NCBI RefSeq assembly: GCF_014692515.1
Contig: NZ_JACOIK010000002.1
Span: 372,001-436,000 of the forward strand
Direction: 5' to 3'
DNA from: Sphingobacterium micropteri
GTDB taxonomy: Bacteria > Bacteroidota > Bacteroidia > Sphingobacteriales > Sphingobacteriaceae
DNA length: 64,000 bases
Position 1 is the stretch's first letter, and each line of letters opens with the position of its first letter. A program made the translations under genes and the position numbers. Below, in pieces: positions 56,809-64,000 of this stretch. Below the pieces are notes generated by a model. It saw only the letters and a list, made by a program, of their open reading frames with translations, was not told where the DNA came from and made no database searches.

Positions 56809-57351
56809 ATGAAAGAGACGACATTAAGCCGTAAAGAGAAGATAATGAAAGTAGCTCTTTCCTTATTTGCGACGAAGGGCTATGTGGATACGTCGACAAA
56901 AGAGATTGCGCTGGGAGCAGAAGTGTCGGAAGCACTTATTTTTAAGCATTTTGGTAATAAAGATTCCTTGTTGACACATATTATTAAGTCTGGATATAGA
57001 CGGGTACTTTCGCATCATCGGGGGATGATGACATACAAAAACCCTAAGGAGTTTTTGAGGAATATGATTTTTCTGCCGAATAAACTAGTTGCCGATGAAC
57101 CACTTTTCTGGAAATTGCAAGAACGCCTGTCACATAATAGTTTTTCCAAGCAACAACATGAACAGTTTATGAAACCTGTACAGCCTGTTTTGGTGAAGGC
57201 CTTTTCCGAGCTAGGCTATGAAGAACCCGAATTGGAAACACAGTGTCTATTGCTTATTATTGACATGCTTTGGAAAAAAGAAGCGAATGGGGATATCGAT
57301 AATGGGGTGGAGCTCGCGCAATTGTTAGAAAAAAAATATAATTTATTGTAA
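56809..57351 (+). CDS. TetR/AcrR-family transcriptional regulator
   Basis: A 180-residue regulator. The N-terminal helix-turn-helix is clear: KIMKVALSLFATKGYVDTST, then KEIALGAEVSEALIFKHFGN and KDSLLTHII. The C-terminal half (about 65-180) is a helical ligand-binding domain without a recognisable subfamily. It is transcribed away from the TonB-dependent receptor gene with 125 bases between the two starts, so it may repress that gene. No inverted-repeat operator is obvious in the gap. Confidence 0.92.
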   Translation: MKETTLSRKEKIMKVALSLFATKGYVDTSTKEIALGAEVSEALIFKHFGNKDSLLTHIIKSGYRRVLSHHRGMMTYKNPKEFLRNMIFLPNKLVADEPLFWKLQERLSHNSFSKQQHEQFMKPVQPVLVKAFSELGYEEPELETQCLLLIIDMLWKKEANGDIDNGVELAQLLEKKYNLL

Positions 57352-57374
57352 AGCGTTTTTGTGCGTGTTTTGTC

Positions 57375-57406
57375 TTGGAGTGCGCAAAATTTGGAAGATA
57401 TCTTTT
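57375..57406 (+). promoter_or_regulatory. Promoter candidate of the GH3 gene
   Basis: TTG (57375) is followed after 21 bases by TATCTTTT (57399-57406), near the Bacteroidota consensus. The leader would be about 30 bases. Confidence 0.4.
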
Positions 57407-57442
57407 TTTTCGCGTAATTCGGGTCTGAATAATTGAAAAAGT

Positions 57443-59149
57443 ATGGTAAGAAAATTTTTCTCTTTTGTCTTTTTTTGTCTGTTTTTTGTGGCAAGTGTAT
57501 ACGGACAAAAAAGGCGTGATTTCGTTCAATTTATCAATGGTCAACACGCATGGGTAGATTCCGTATTTCAGAAGCTAACACCTAAAGAACGTATTGCGCA
57601 ACTTTTTTTAGTTCGTGCTCATACCAATTTAGGACAACGGTATATCGATTCGGTCGCTCAGGTTATTCAAAAAGAGCAATTGGGTGGTTTGGTTGTATTC
57701 CAGGGAGGGCCTGTGCGGCACGCCCGGATGCTTAATCAATATCAAAAATTAGCAAAGGTTCCTTTGCTGGTGACGTTTGATGGGGAGTGGGGACTTGGTA
57801 TGCGGCTTCCCGATTCTACCGTGTCTTTTCCGTATCAGATGACTTTAGGTGCTATACAAAACGAAAAGCTTATTTACGAGATGGGACGACAGGTAGCACG
57901 AGATTTTCAGCGTATCGGTATGCATTTTAATTTTGCTCCAGTGGTTGATATCAACAATAATCCTAAAAACCCAGTTATTAACTTCCGATCTTTTGGGGAT
58001 AATAAACACAACGTTGCACAAAAAGCGAAAGCATATATGGACGGTATGGTGGACGGAGGAATCATTGCTTCTCTAAAGCATTTTCCAGGTCATGGCGATA
58101 CGGATGTAGATTCCCATTACGATCTTCCGCAATTGAAATTCTCAAAAGAGCGGTTAGATTGTTTGGAGATTTTTCCATTTCGCGAACTGATCCGACAGGG
58201 GGCGCCTGCGGTAATGGTGGCTCACATGAATATTCCTTCGTTAGATGCGAAACCTAATATACCCTCTTCTATTTCGCGAAAGGTGGTAACAGATATTTTG
58301 CGTAAAGAATTGGGATTTAACGGGCTAACAGTGACCGATGCGATGGATATGAAAGGAGTAAAGAAGTTTTTTCCCAATGGAGAGGCGGATGTGATGGCGA
58401 TTGAAGCCGGACACGACTTGTTGGAAATCTCTGAAAATAGTGCGCGTGCTATTGGCTTGGTCGAAAATGCCGTGAAAAGCGGACGTATAAAACAGTCAGA
58501 ATTGGATCAGCGCATAAAACGTGTACTCGCTGCTAAATATTGGTTGGGATTAAATCAATATCGACCGGTTAATACGATCAATCTGGTAAATGATTTAAAT
58601 ACACCTGCGTCAAAATCATTAGTACAGCGATTGGCAGATGCAGCTGTTACGGTACTGAAATCGGATCGACGTATTCGATCTTTTGATAAAAAGATCGAGA
58701 CAGCCATAGTATCTATAGGCGTGAATCATCCACAAGACTTTGAAAAAGGCTTGGCTGTACAGCTGTCCGATAAAAAGGAGTTTTTTATTACAGGAAAGGA
58801 AACGACAGAGGAGATGAAAGATTTGTTGAAAGAAGTCCGTCGAAGCCCACAGATCATTTTAGCAATACATGATAACCGCGCGCGTCCGGGAAGTGAGATT
58901 AAGGTAAACGAGCAGGTGCGGGAATTCATCGATCGGTTGGCAGGTAGAAGAACTATTACCGTGCTGTTTACGAATCCCTATGTAATGGATAATTTGCCTA
59001 TTGAGCGGAGTAACAGTATAATCCTCGCCTATCAAAATGACCATTTTATGCAAAAGGCTGCGTTGAAAGTTCTTTTAGGGCAAACGAAAGCACAGGGTAA
59101 ATTGCCGGTAACTGTCAATAGGCGTTTTGCTTATGGTGATGGGATGTAG
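57443..59149 (+). CDS. GH3 family hydrolase, NagZ-like (beta-N-acetylhexosaminidase type), without serine hydrolase domain
   Basis: A 568-residue secreted protein. A signal peptide (ending ASVYGQ) precedes the GH3 barrel (about 30-365) with KHFPGHGDTDVDSHYDLPQL, which contains the catalytic Asp/His loop of the NagZ branch, and the nucleophile in LTVTDAMDMKG. A shortened second domain follows (about 390-568). Many Bacteroidota relatives are near 1000 residues and end in a beta-lactamase-type domain; this one stops at the domain border (after LPVTVNRRFAYGDGM). It probably acts on N-acetylhexosamine in peptidoglycan or chitin-like chains, and is unlikely to be the beta-glucosidase for the xyloglucan-type locus. 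Confidence 0.85.
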   Translation: MVRKFFSFVFFCLFFVASVYGQKRRDFVQFINGQHAWVDSVFQKLTPKERIAQLFLVRAHTNLGQRYIDSVAQVIQKEQLGGLVVFQGGPVRHARMLNQYQKLAKVPLLVTFDGEWGLGMRLPDSTVSFPYQMTLGAIQNEKLIYEMGRQVARDFQRIGMHFNFAPVVDINNNPKNPVINFRSFGDNKHNVAQKAKAYMDGMVDGGIIASLKHFPGHGDTDVDSHYDLPQLKFSKERLDCLEIFPFRELIRQGAPAVMVAHMNIPSLDAKPNIPSSISRKVVTDILRKELGFNGLTVTDAMDMKGVKKFFPNGEADVMAIEAGHDLLEISENSARAIGLVENAVKSGRIKQSELDQRIKRVLAAKYWLGLNQYRPVNTINLVNDLNTPASKSLVQRLADAAVTVLKSDRRIRSFDKKIETAIVSIGVNHPQDFEKGLAVQLSDKKEFFITGKETTEEMKDLLKEVRRSPQIILAIHDNRARPGSEIKVNEQVREFIDRLAGRRTITVLFTNPYVMDNLPIERSNSIILAYQNDHFMQKAALKVLLGQTKAQGKLPVTVNRRFAYGDGM

Positions 59150-59162
59150 ACCAATAGATTCA

Positions 59163-59194
59163 TTTGGGATATTGCTATTTAAAGGATAGCTTTT
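59163..59194 (+). promoter_or_regulatory. Promoter candidate of the L-serine dehydratase gene
   Basis: TTTG (59163) and TAGCTTTT (59187-59194) are 20 bases apart, close to TTTG-N19-TAnnTTTG. The leader before the ATG at 59214 would be about 15 bases. Confidence 0.4.
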
Positions 59195-59213
59195 CGAGGC
59201 TTAAATTTTGGCA

Positions 59214-60641
59214 ATGGTTAAAGAACAAATTTCCATTTTTGATATGTTTAAGATTGGCATTGGGCCGTCAAGTTCGCATACCCTTGGTCCTTGGCGTGCA
59301 GCGCAACGCTTTATAGAAACATTGAAAAATAAGAAGATACTGCAACGGGTAGAGGGAATCCATATTTTGTTGTATGGATCTTTAGCAAAAACCGGTCGGG
59401 GACACGGTACGGATATCGCGGTGCTATTAGGACTTAGTGGTGATGATCCGGTTACGTTCGACGTGCATCAGGTAATGCCGAAAGTGCAGGAAATCAAATC
59501 GTCTGGCAAACTGGATTTGGGAGGAGAGTACCGTATCAATTTTTCTTATGCTACGAACTTGTTGTTTCTTTTTACGAAAAGTTTGCCCTTCCATCCCAAT
59601 GCTGTGACCTTTCAGGCGTTGTTAGCCGACGGTAAGGCTGTGTCTGAAACTTATTATTCCATTGGAGGAGGATTTGTCGTCCAAGAAGATGATACTGCTG
59701 GTGTTTTGCAGGAAGTTGATTTGGTATTTCCTGTGGATACAGCTCAAGAGCTTATAATGTGGTGCATGCGGACAGGCTTGAAAATTTCCGAGTTAGTGAT
59801 GGAGAATGAGTTGGCATGGCGATCCGAAGAAGAAACCAAAAAGGGCATCATGGAGATTTTTCATGCGATTAAGGACTGTATATATAAAGGTTGTCATACT
59901 ACCGGTGTGCTTCCTGGAGGATTGCATGTAGAGCGCCGCGCCTCCAAGATGAATGAGCGCTTGTTGAAAAAAAGGGGATACCGAGATTACGAATCATGGG
60001 TACATGCCATACGTGAGGGAGGAAAAGATTTTGGTTATATTCTGGATTGGGTGAGTTGCTTTGCTCTCGCTGTCAATGAGGAAAATGCTTCTTTTGGACG
60101 AGTGGTCACAGCGCCTACCAACGGTGCATCTGGTGTTATTCCTGCAGTGTTACAGTATTACATTACCTTTCACGATGCCTATAAAGAAGAGAAAATTATA
60201 CAGTTTATGGCTACCGCATCTGAAATAGGTTCTATCTTCAAGAAAGGTGCTACCATTTCTGCAGCAATGGGTGGCTGCCAAGCGGAGATTGGTGTGTCTT
60301 CTGCCATGGCAGCAGGCGCATTGGCGGAATGTTTGGGAGGGTCGCAACGTCAAGTTTTGATGGCGGCAGAAATTGCGATGGAGCACCATTTGGGATTGAC
60401 TTGTGATCCTATTGGTGGTTTAGTACAAGTGCCATGCATAGAGAGAAATACAATGGGGGCTGTCAAAGCTATTACAGCTGCTCAATTGGCGTTGAATTCG
60501 AACCCTGATAAAGCGAAGGTTAGTCTTGATGCGGTAGTCAGTACGATGTGGGAGACGGCACAGGACATGAATGTGAAATATAAAGAAACCGCGGACGGTG
60601 GATTAGCAATTAAAGTACCACTGAGCTTGCCCGAGTGTTAG
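59214..60641 (+). CDS. sdaA: L-serine ammonia-lyase (iron-sulfur, single chain)
   Basis: A 475-residue enzyme that turns L-serine into pyruvate and ammonia with a [4Fe-4S] cluster. The beta part comes first ([14 protein letters not shown] near residue 20; LLGLSGDDP), the alpha part second ([37 protein letters not shown]). The three cluster cysteines are Cys355 (GGCQ), Cys397 (LTCDPIGG) and Cys408 (VPCIERN), with spacings of 42 and 11, the same as in the Legionella enzyme. Length matches single-chain types. The ATG at 59214 is preferred to a TTG six bases upstream. Cytoplasmic; not linked to its neighbours. Confidence 0.97.
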   Translation: MVKEQISIFDMFKIGIGPSSSHTLGPWRAAQRFIETLKNKKILQRVEGIHILLYGSLAKTGRGHGTDIAVLLGLSGDDPVTFDVHQVMPKVQEIKSSGKLDLGGEYRINFSYATNLLFLFTKSLPFHPNAVTFQALLADGKAVSETYYSIGGGFVVQEDDTAGVLQEVDLVFPVDTAQELIMWCMRTGLKISELVMENELAWRSEEETKKGIMEIFHAIKDCIYKGCHTTGVLPGGLHVERRASKMNERLLKKRGYRDYESWVHAIREGGKDFGYILDWVSCFALAVNEENASFGRVVTAPTNGASGVIPAVLQYYITFHDAYKEEKIIQFMATASEIGSIFKKGATISAAMGGCQAEIGVSSAMAAGALAECLGGSQRQVLMAAEIAMEHHLGLTCDPIGGLVQVPCIERNTMGAVKAITAAQLALNSNPDKAKVSLDAVVSTMWETAQDMNVKYKETADGGLAIKVPLSLPEC

Positions 60642-60651
60642 TCAATATTTT

Positions 60652-60659
60652 TATCTTTG
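60652..60659 (+). promoter_or_regulatory. -7 box of the metallo-hydrolase gene
   Basis: TATCTTTG is an exact TAnnTTTG match, with TTG (60627) 22 bases upstream. The predicted start (about 60664-60667) falls at the ATG, so the mRNA may be leaderless. Confidence 0.55.
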
Positions 60660-60666
60660 CCCATGT

Positions 60667-61503
60667 ATGAAATATTGTGCTTTAGCTTCGGGAAGTAATG
60701 GTAATTGCTATTACGTCGCCAATGCAGAAGATGCTGTCTTGATTGATGTTGGTATTAATGCGAAGCATCTGGAATTGCGTATGGCAAATTTAGGTATTGC
60801 TCCTGCAACCATTAAAGCAATATTTATAACACATGAGCATACGGACCATATTCGTGGACTGGCTGTTTTTTGCAAGCGTTATCAAATTCCGGTCTATATG
60901 ACTTCCGGTTCATATCGCGGGGCTAGATTGTTGTTGCCGGAAAATTTAACACATATTATTCGTCGGGATCAGCGCGTAGAGATTGGTAGCTTGACTGTGT
61001 GTGGGGTTCCCAAATATCATGATGCGCAGGAGCCTTGTAGCTTTTTGATTTCCAATGGGAAAATCAACATAGGTGTGCTTACTGATATTGGACGTATTTG
61101 TGATAATGTGAAACATGTAATTCAACAGGCTGATGTTCTTTTGCTGGAGACAAACTACGATGAGGAATTGCTGCATAGCGGAAATTATCCTTTCTTTTTG
61201 AAAAGCAGAATACAAAACGGTTGGGGACATCTCTCTAACCATATCGCATTGGAAACCTTTTTAGCGTACAGAACATCCCGTCTTCGACATTTAATATTGG
61301 GCCATCTTTCGGGACAGAATAATAACGTAGAATTGGTGCACAGAACCTTTGCACCTCATTGTGGGCAAATTAAGTTATCTATTGCTACACGTCATCAAGA
61401 AACGGAGTTGTTTGATAGCGAGATTTTGCTACCATCATTGACAAGGGGAATTGCTATTCGGCACGTTTCTTATCAAACTACCTTTGTTTTTCCTGAACAA
61501 TAA
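60667..61503 (+). CDS. WalJ/YycJ-like metallo-beta-lactamase-fold hydrolase
   Basis: A 278-residue protein that begins MKYCALASGSNGNCYYVAN, a signature of the YycJ/WalJ branch. The two-metal site is present: THEHTDHIRGL (His56, His58, Asp60, His61), GLTDIG-type segment IGVLTDIGRICDNV and LILGHLSGQNN. Members act as 5'-exonucleases or phosphodiesterases linked to cell-wall control; the exact substrate here is unknown. Cytoplasmic, length normal, single gene. A hairpin directly follows the stop codon. Confidence 0.93.
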   Translation: MKYCALASGSNGNCYYVANAEDAVLIDVGINAKHLELRMANLGIAPATIKAIFITHEHTDHIRGLAVFCKRYQIPVYMTSGSYRGARLLLPENLTHIIRRDQRVEIGSLTVCGVPKYHDAQEPCSFLISNGKINIGVLTDIGRICDNVKHVIQQADVLLLETNYDEELLHSGNYPFFLKSRIQNGWGHLSNHIALETFLAYRTSRLRHLILGHLSGQNNNVELVHRTFAPHCGQIKLSIATRHQETELFDSEILLPSLTRGIAIRHVSYQTTFVFPEQ

Positions 61504-61580
61504 AAAAAGGTTTTCAAACGGGGAGAATGAAAACCTTTAGCTAACCAATTATAAACCTAAATTATGATAGTGCAAATATA
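61502..61580 (-). ncRNA. Candidate short - strand RNA with own promoter and terminator
   Basis: On the - strand an exact -7 box (TATATTTG, 61573-61580) is followed by about 30 bases of leader and then a perfect 11-base stem (tgaaaaccttt/aaaggttttca, 61506-61538) with a C-rich loop and a run of seven Us that ends in the walJ stop codon. This would yield an RNA of about 65 bases. No peptide is encoded. The loop and upstream GGTTTA motifs resemble those at the 47493-47570 terminator. On the + strand the same hairpin has no T tail and is a weak terminator for walJ. Confidence 0.4.
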
Positions 61581-62042
61581 AAGGTTTTTTCTTTATTTTT
61601 CTAAACAGACTTGGGTTTATCACATATTTTTTACAAAAACGAAGTATTATAATCATTATTCGATGATTCGGCATACTTCTTGAATATAGAAGACCGCTGC
61701 TGTTAAATAATTTTGAGCGTCATTAGCGGAGGTGACATATAATTTTAAAAAGATGAACAAATTGATAAATAAATATAATCGTGTGCCATTTGCAACGCGT
61801 ACATTTTGGCTTGTAGTCTTATTTGTGTTTATCCTGATAGTCGAGTTGTTGACTCTCCATAAGCTGAGTTAATTCTACTGTAGGTTTCTCAGGCGAACGG
61901 GTTTTAGGACGGATATGTATTGAAAATGCTACGATTACCGTGGTTGTCGACATAGATGAAAATGATGGGTTTCGTTCTGAAGGACATAGTATAACCGTAT
62001 TAAAAAATTCTATCAAAATAATAAGAACTAGACTATCCAAGG
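61581..62042. other. Intergenic region upstream of the sugar dehydratase gene
   Basis: About 460 bases between walJ and the dehydratase gene. It holds a possible small membrane-peptide gene (61753-61872) with an exact -7 box (TAATTTTG, 61708-61715) in front of it. From 61873 on, an open stretch with no start codon runs on the + strand towards 62080; I do not regard it as a gene. No repeat or terminator is apparent. Confidence 0.5.
61753..61872 (+). CDS. Possible small membrane protein, 39 residues
   Basis: The peptide MNKLINKYNRVPFATRTFW continues into a hydrophobic helix (LVVLFVFILIVELL) and ends at HKLS. A basic N-terminus and one membrane helix are what a small inner-membrane protein would show. 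An exact TAnnTTTG box lies 38 bases upstream. There is no clear Shine-Dalgarno near the ATG. It might instead be a remnant of a longer gene, since an open frame without a start follows its stop. I cannot name a family. Confidence 0.35.
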   Translation: MNKLINKYNRVPFATRTFWLVVLFVFILIVELLTLHKLS

Positions 62043-63959
62043 ATGGATTTGAATGTACTGAAGAAGAAGTTGCGAAAGGATAATCCGCGCTGGGTTATTT
62101 TGTTGATTGACATTATTATTGTATTTGGATGCTATGTAGCATTCAATTTTCTATTAAATAGCTTTTTAGGTGAATTCGATATAGAATTGATGTTTAAACA
62201 AAGCATAGTAATCTTATCGGTTTATCTGATTTCTTTTCTTTCCATGAAGACCTACCGCGAGATTGTGCGGCATACAGGTCTTAGTGAGGCCATACGTATT
62301 TTCAAAACTGTTTGGTTGGCCTGTATGATACTTTTTCTGATTACGTTATTGGTCAGATCTACTACCTTGAAGGATTCAATATGGGGGGAATACCTTCGCT
62401 TGTCCTATGCTGTGGTCTTTTCACATGGTTTTTTTACGATGGTGATGTTGGTTGCGGCAAGAGTTGTTTATAGACAGATTTATGAGCTTCTTTTTTTTAC
62501 GAAAAGAAAAAGTAGACACGTATTGATATTTGGTGCATCGCGGCCGGGTTTGGTAGCTTATGCAATGCTGCAAGACGATATACGGTCGAAAAATAAGGTC
62601 ATTGCGTTTGTGGAAGATAAACCTAATAGGGTGGGGAAAAACTCAAGGGGGATACGGATTTTGCATATTACGGATATCGATCAAAATTTTGTCCGGAAAA
62701 ACGATATTGATGAAGTTATTATTGCTGTGGAAAATGATAATCCAGAGCGCCTTTCCCGTGTAACTGACCATTTCCATAACTTAAATATCGATCTTAAAAT
62801 TATGCAACCTGGTCGGTCCTTGTTAAGTGGAGGCGGTAAACGACAAATTCGTCAATTACGGATTGAAGATCTTTTAGGGAGAAAGCCCATTAAATTAGAT
62901 AATCCTGTTGTAGAAAAGGAATTGAGAGGGCGAACAATATTAATAACAGGTGCTGCAGGCTCGATTGGAAGCGAACTTGCGCGACAGATTGCTGTTCTAC
63001 CTTACAGAAAGATTGTCTTACTGGATCAGGCCGAATCCGCACTATACGATGTGCAACAAACTATTCACACTTCTAATCCTAATGAGGCATATTTTATTGT
63101 GGGGGATGTACGTGATAAAATCTTTATGCGGCGTATATTTGAGGTTCATCGTCCTGATGTAGTTTTTCATGCAGCAGCATATAAACATGTGCCGTTAATG
63201 GAGGCTAATCCTTACGAAGCTATTTGGACGAATGTATATGGCAGCCGCATTCTGGCAGATTTATCGATGGAGTATAACGTGTATAAGTTTGTGATGATAT
63301 CAACGGATAAAGCTGTCAATCCTACAAATGTTATGGGAGCGACAAAACGCGCTGCGGAAATATATGTCAACTCTTGCAATGAGCAGAGTGATACTAATTT
63401 TATTATTACGCGCTTTGGAAACGTATTGGGATCTAATGGTTCTGTCATTCCTCTTTTTGAAAAGCAAATAGCAAAAGGTGGGCCGCTAACGTTGACCCAT
63501 CAGGAAATTACACGTTTCTTTATGACTATTCCGGAGGCCTGTCAGCTTGTTTTGGAAGCTGGAACTATGGGGAAAGGAGGCGAGATTTTTGTTTTTGATA
63601 TGGGAAAATCGGTCAAAATTATGGATTTGGCCAAGCGCATGATCAAATTAAAAGGGTACCGTTATCCACAAGATATCGATATTAAGATTGTAGGATTGCG
63701 TCCCGGTGAAAAAATATACGAGGAGCTTTTGGCAAATAATGAAGATACACTCAAGACGCACCATCCAAAAATTATGATAGCGAAAGTTTGCACAGCCGAT
63801 TTGCTAATGAAAAGAAAGCAGATTAATCTGTTATGTGAATTGGTGGAACGTAATGATGATTCGACAGAATATGCCGATTTCGAGTCGGTTCGTCAATTAA
63901 AAGCTATTGTTCCCGAGTTTCTTTCTCAAAATTCTGTTTTTGATCAGCTGGATAAATAG
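62043..63959 (+). CDS. Membrane-bound nucleotide-sugar 4,6-dehydratase (CapD/PglF/WbpM family)
   Basis: A 638-residue protein. Four membrane helices (about 18-140) are followed by a CoA-binding-like Rossmann domain (about 155-280; VLIFGASRPGLVAY) and a short-chain dehydrogenase domain (about 295-600). The latter has the NAD site TGAAGSIGSELARQI and the catalytic region STDKAVNPTNVMGATKR, where Thr-Asp-Lys replaces the usual Tyr-based triad as in PglF and WbpM. The likely reaction is removal of water from UDP-N-acetylglucosamine, giving a 4-keto-6-deoxy sugar for surface polysaccharide or glycan synthesis. The start of another gene follows with no gap, so a polysaccharide cluster probably continues beyond the window. 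Confidence 0.95.
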   Translation: MDLNVLKKKLRKDNPRWVILLIDIIIVFGCYVAFNFLLNSFLGEFDIELMFKQSIVILSVYLISFLSMKTYREIVRHTGLSEAIRIFKTVWLACMILFLITLLVRSTTLKDSIWGEYLRLSYAVVFSHGFFTMVMLVAARVVYRQIYELLFFTKRKSRHVLIFGASRPGLVAYAMLQDDIRSKNKVIAFVEDKPNRVGKNSRGIRILHITDIDQNFVRKNDIDEVIIAVENDNPERLSRVTDHFHNLNIDLKIMQPGRSLLSGGGKRQIRQLRIEDLLGRKPIKLDNPVVEKELRGRTILITGAAGSIGSELARQIAVLPYRKIVLLDQAESALYDVQQTIHTSNPNEAYFIVGDVRDKIFMRRIFEVHRPDVVFHAAAYKHVPLMEANPYEAIWTNVYGSRILADLSMEYNVYKFVMISTDKAVNPTNVMGATKRAAEIYVNSCNEQSDTNFIITRFGNVLGSNGSVIPLFEKQIAKGGPLTLTHQEITRFFMTIPEACQLVLEAGTMGKGGEIFVFDMGKSVKIMDLAKRMIKLKGYRYPQDIDIKIVGLRPGEKIYEELLANNEDTLKTHHPKIMIAKVCTADLLMKRKQINLLCELVERNDDSTEYADFESVRQLKAIVPEFLSQNSVFDQLDK

Positions 63960-64000
63960 ATGTCTGCTGACGAAACGATGTCTCTCTGGCCAACGGACCG
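63960..64000 (+). CDS. Start of a following gene, cut by the window end
   Basis: An ATG lies immediately after the dehydratase stop codon and the frame stays open for 13 codons to the window end (MSADETMSLWPTD). The tight coupling suggests a real gene of the same operon. Too little is visible to name it. Confidence 0.4.
   Translation, partial: MSADETMSLWPTD

Noticed and set aside
57443..59149. Beta-glucosidase completing the xyloglucan-type locus
   Set aside because: The KHFPGHGDTDVDSH loop places it on the NagZ side of GH3, and it lies 12 kb away in another transcription unit.
61873..62080. Open + strand stretch upstream of the dehydratase gene
   Set aside because: It has no start codon, runs into the dehydratase gene out of frame, and shows no recognisable pattern.
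1..64000. tRNA, rRNA, CRISPR arrays, insertion sequences, phage or integron features
   Set aside because: Looked for on both strands; no cloverleaf, repeat-spacer array, transposase or integrase was seen.

Overview
The window looks like chromosome from a Bacteroidota bacterium of the Sphingobacteriaceae type (Sphingobacterium, Pedobacter or Olivibacter relatives). The evidence is the repeated SusC/SusD pairs, hybrid two-component regulators (HTCS), many lipoprotein glycan-binding proteins, DUF4270/DUF2911/DUF6377 families, and promoter-like TAnnTTTG (-7) boxes. No tRNA, rRNA, CRISPR array, insertion sequence or phage gene was seen.

Region 1 (1-9443, + strand) is the 3' part of a polysaccharide utilization locus (PUL 1): the C-terminal part of a SusC receptor, SusD, a small lipoprotein, a GH88 unsaturated uronyl hydrolase and an HTCS regulator. 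GH88 implies a uronic-acid polymer that is first cut by a lyase; that lyase is not in the window.

Region 2 (9537-25432) reads as a second, divergent PUL. On the - strand lie a glycan-binding lipoprotein, SusC and SusD. On the + strand lies a four-gene operon: a fusion of an alginate-lyase-fold domain (PL38-like) with GH88; a beta-lactamase-fold lipoprotein that has lost its catalytic residues; a PL14-like jelly-roll lipoprotein; and a beta-helix protein of unassigned activity. A TPR/transmembrane/DUF6377 (SusR-like) regulator follows. The 606-base divergent gap holds a 21-base-spaced direct repeat. I infer a polyuronate (glucuronan- or alginate-like) target. This is the most novel part of the window.

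Region 3 (25512-45140, + strand) closely resembles a xyloglucan utilization locus: HTCS regulator, GH31 with PA14 insert (alpha-xylosidase type), SusC, SusD, surface glycan-binding protein, GH5_4 with two BACON-like domains, GH43 (arabinofuranosidase type) and GH2 (beta-galactosidase type). A 22-base-spaced direct repeat sits just upstream of the promoter-like box for this operon.

Region 4 (45189-64000) is mostly housekeeping or single genes: DUF2911 protein, sugar MFS transporter, an overlapping kinase-DinB-thioesterase operon, gltX, kelch and DUF4270 lipoproteins, a frameshifted TonB-dependent receptor, a divergent TetR regulator, a GH3 hydrolase, iron-sulfur L-serine dehydratase, a WalJ-like metallo-hydrolase, a possible small RNA, and a membrane-bound nucleotide-sugar 4,6-dehydratase that probably opens a surface polysaccharide cluster.
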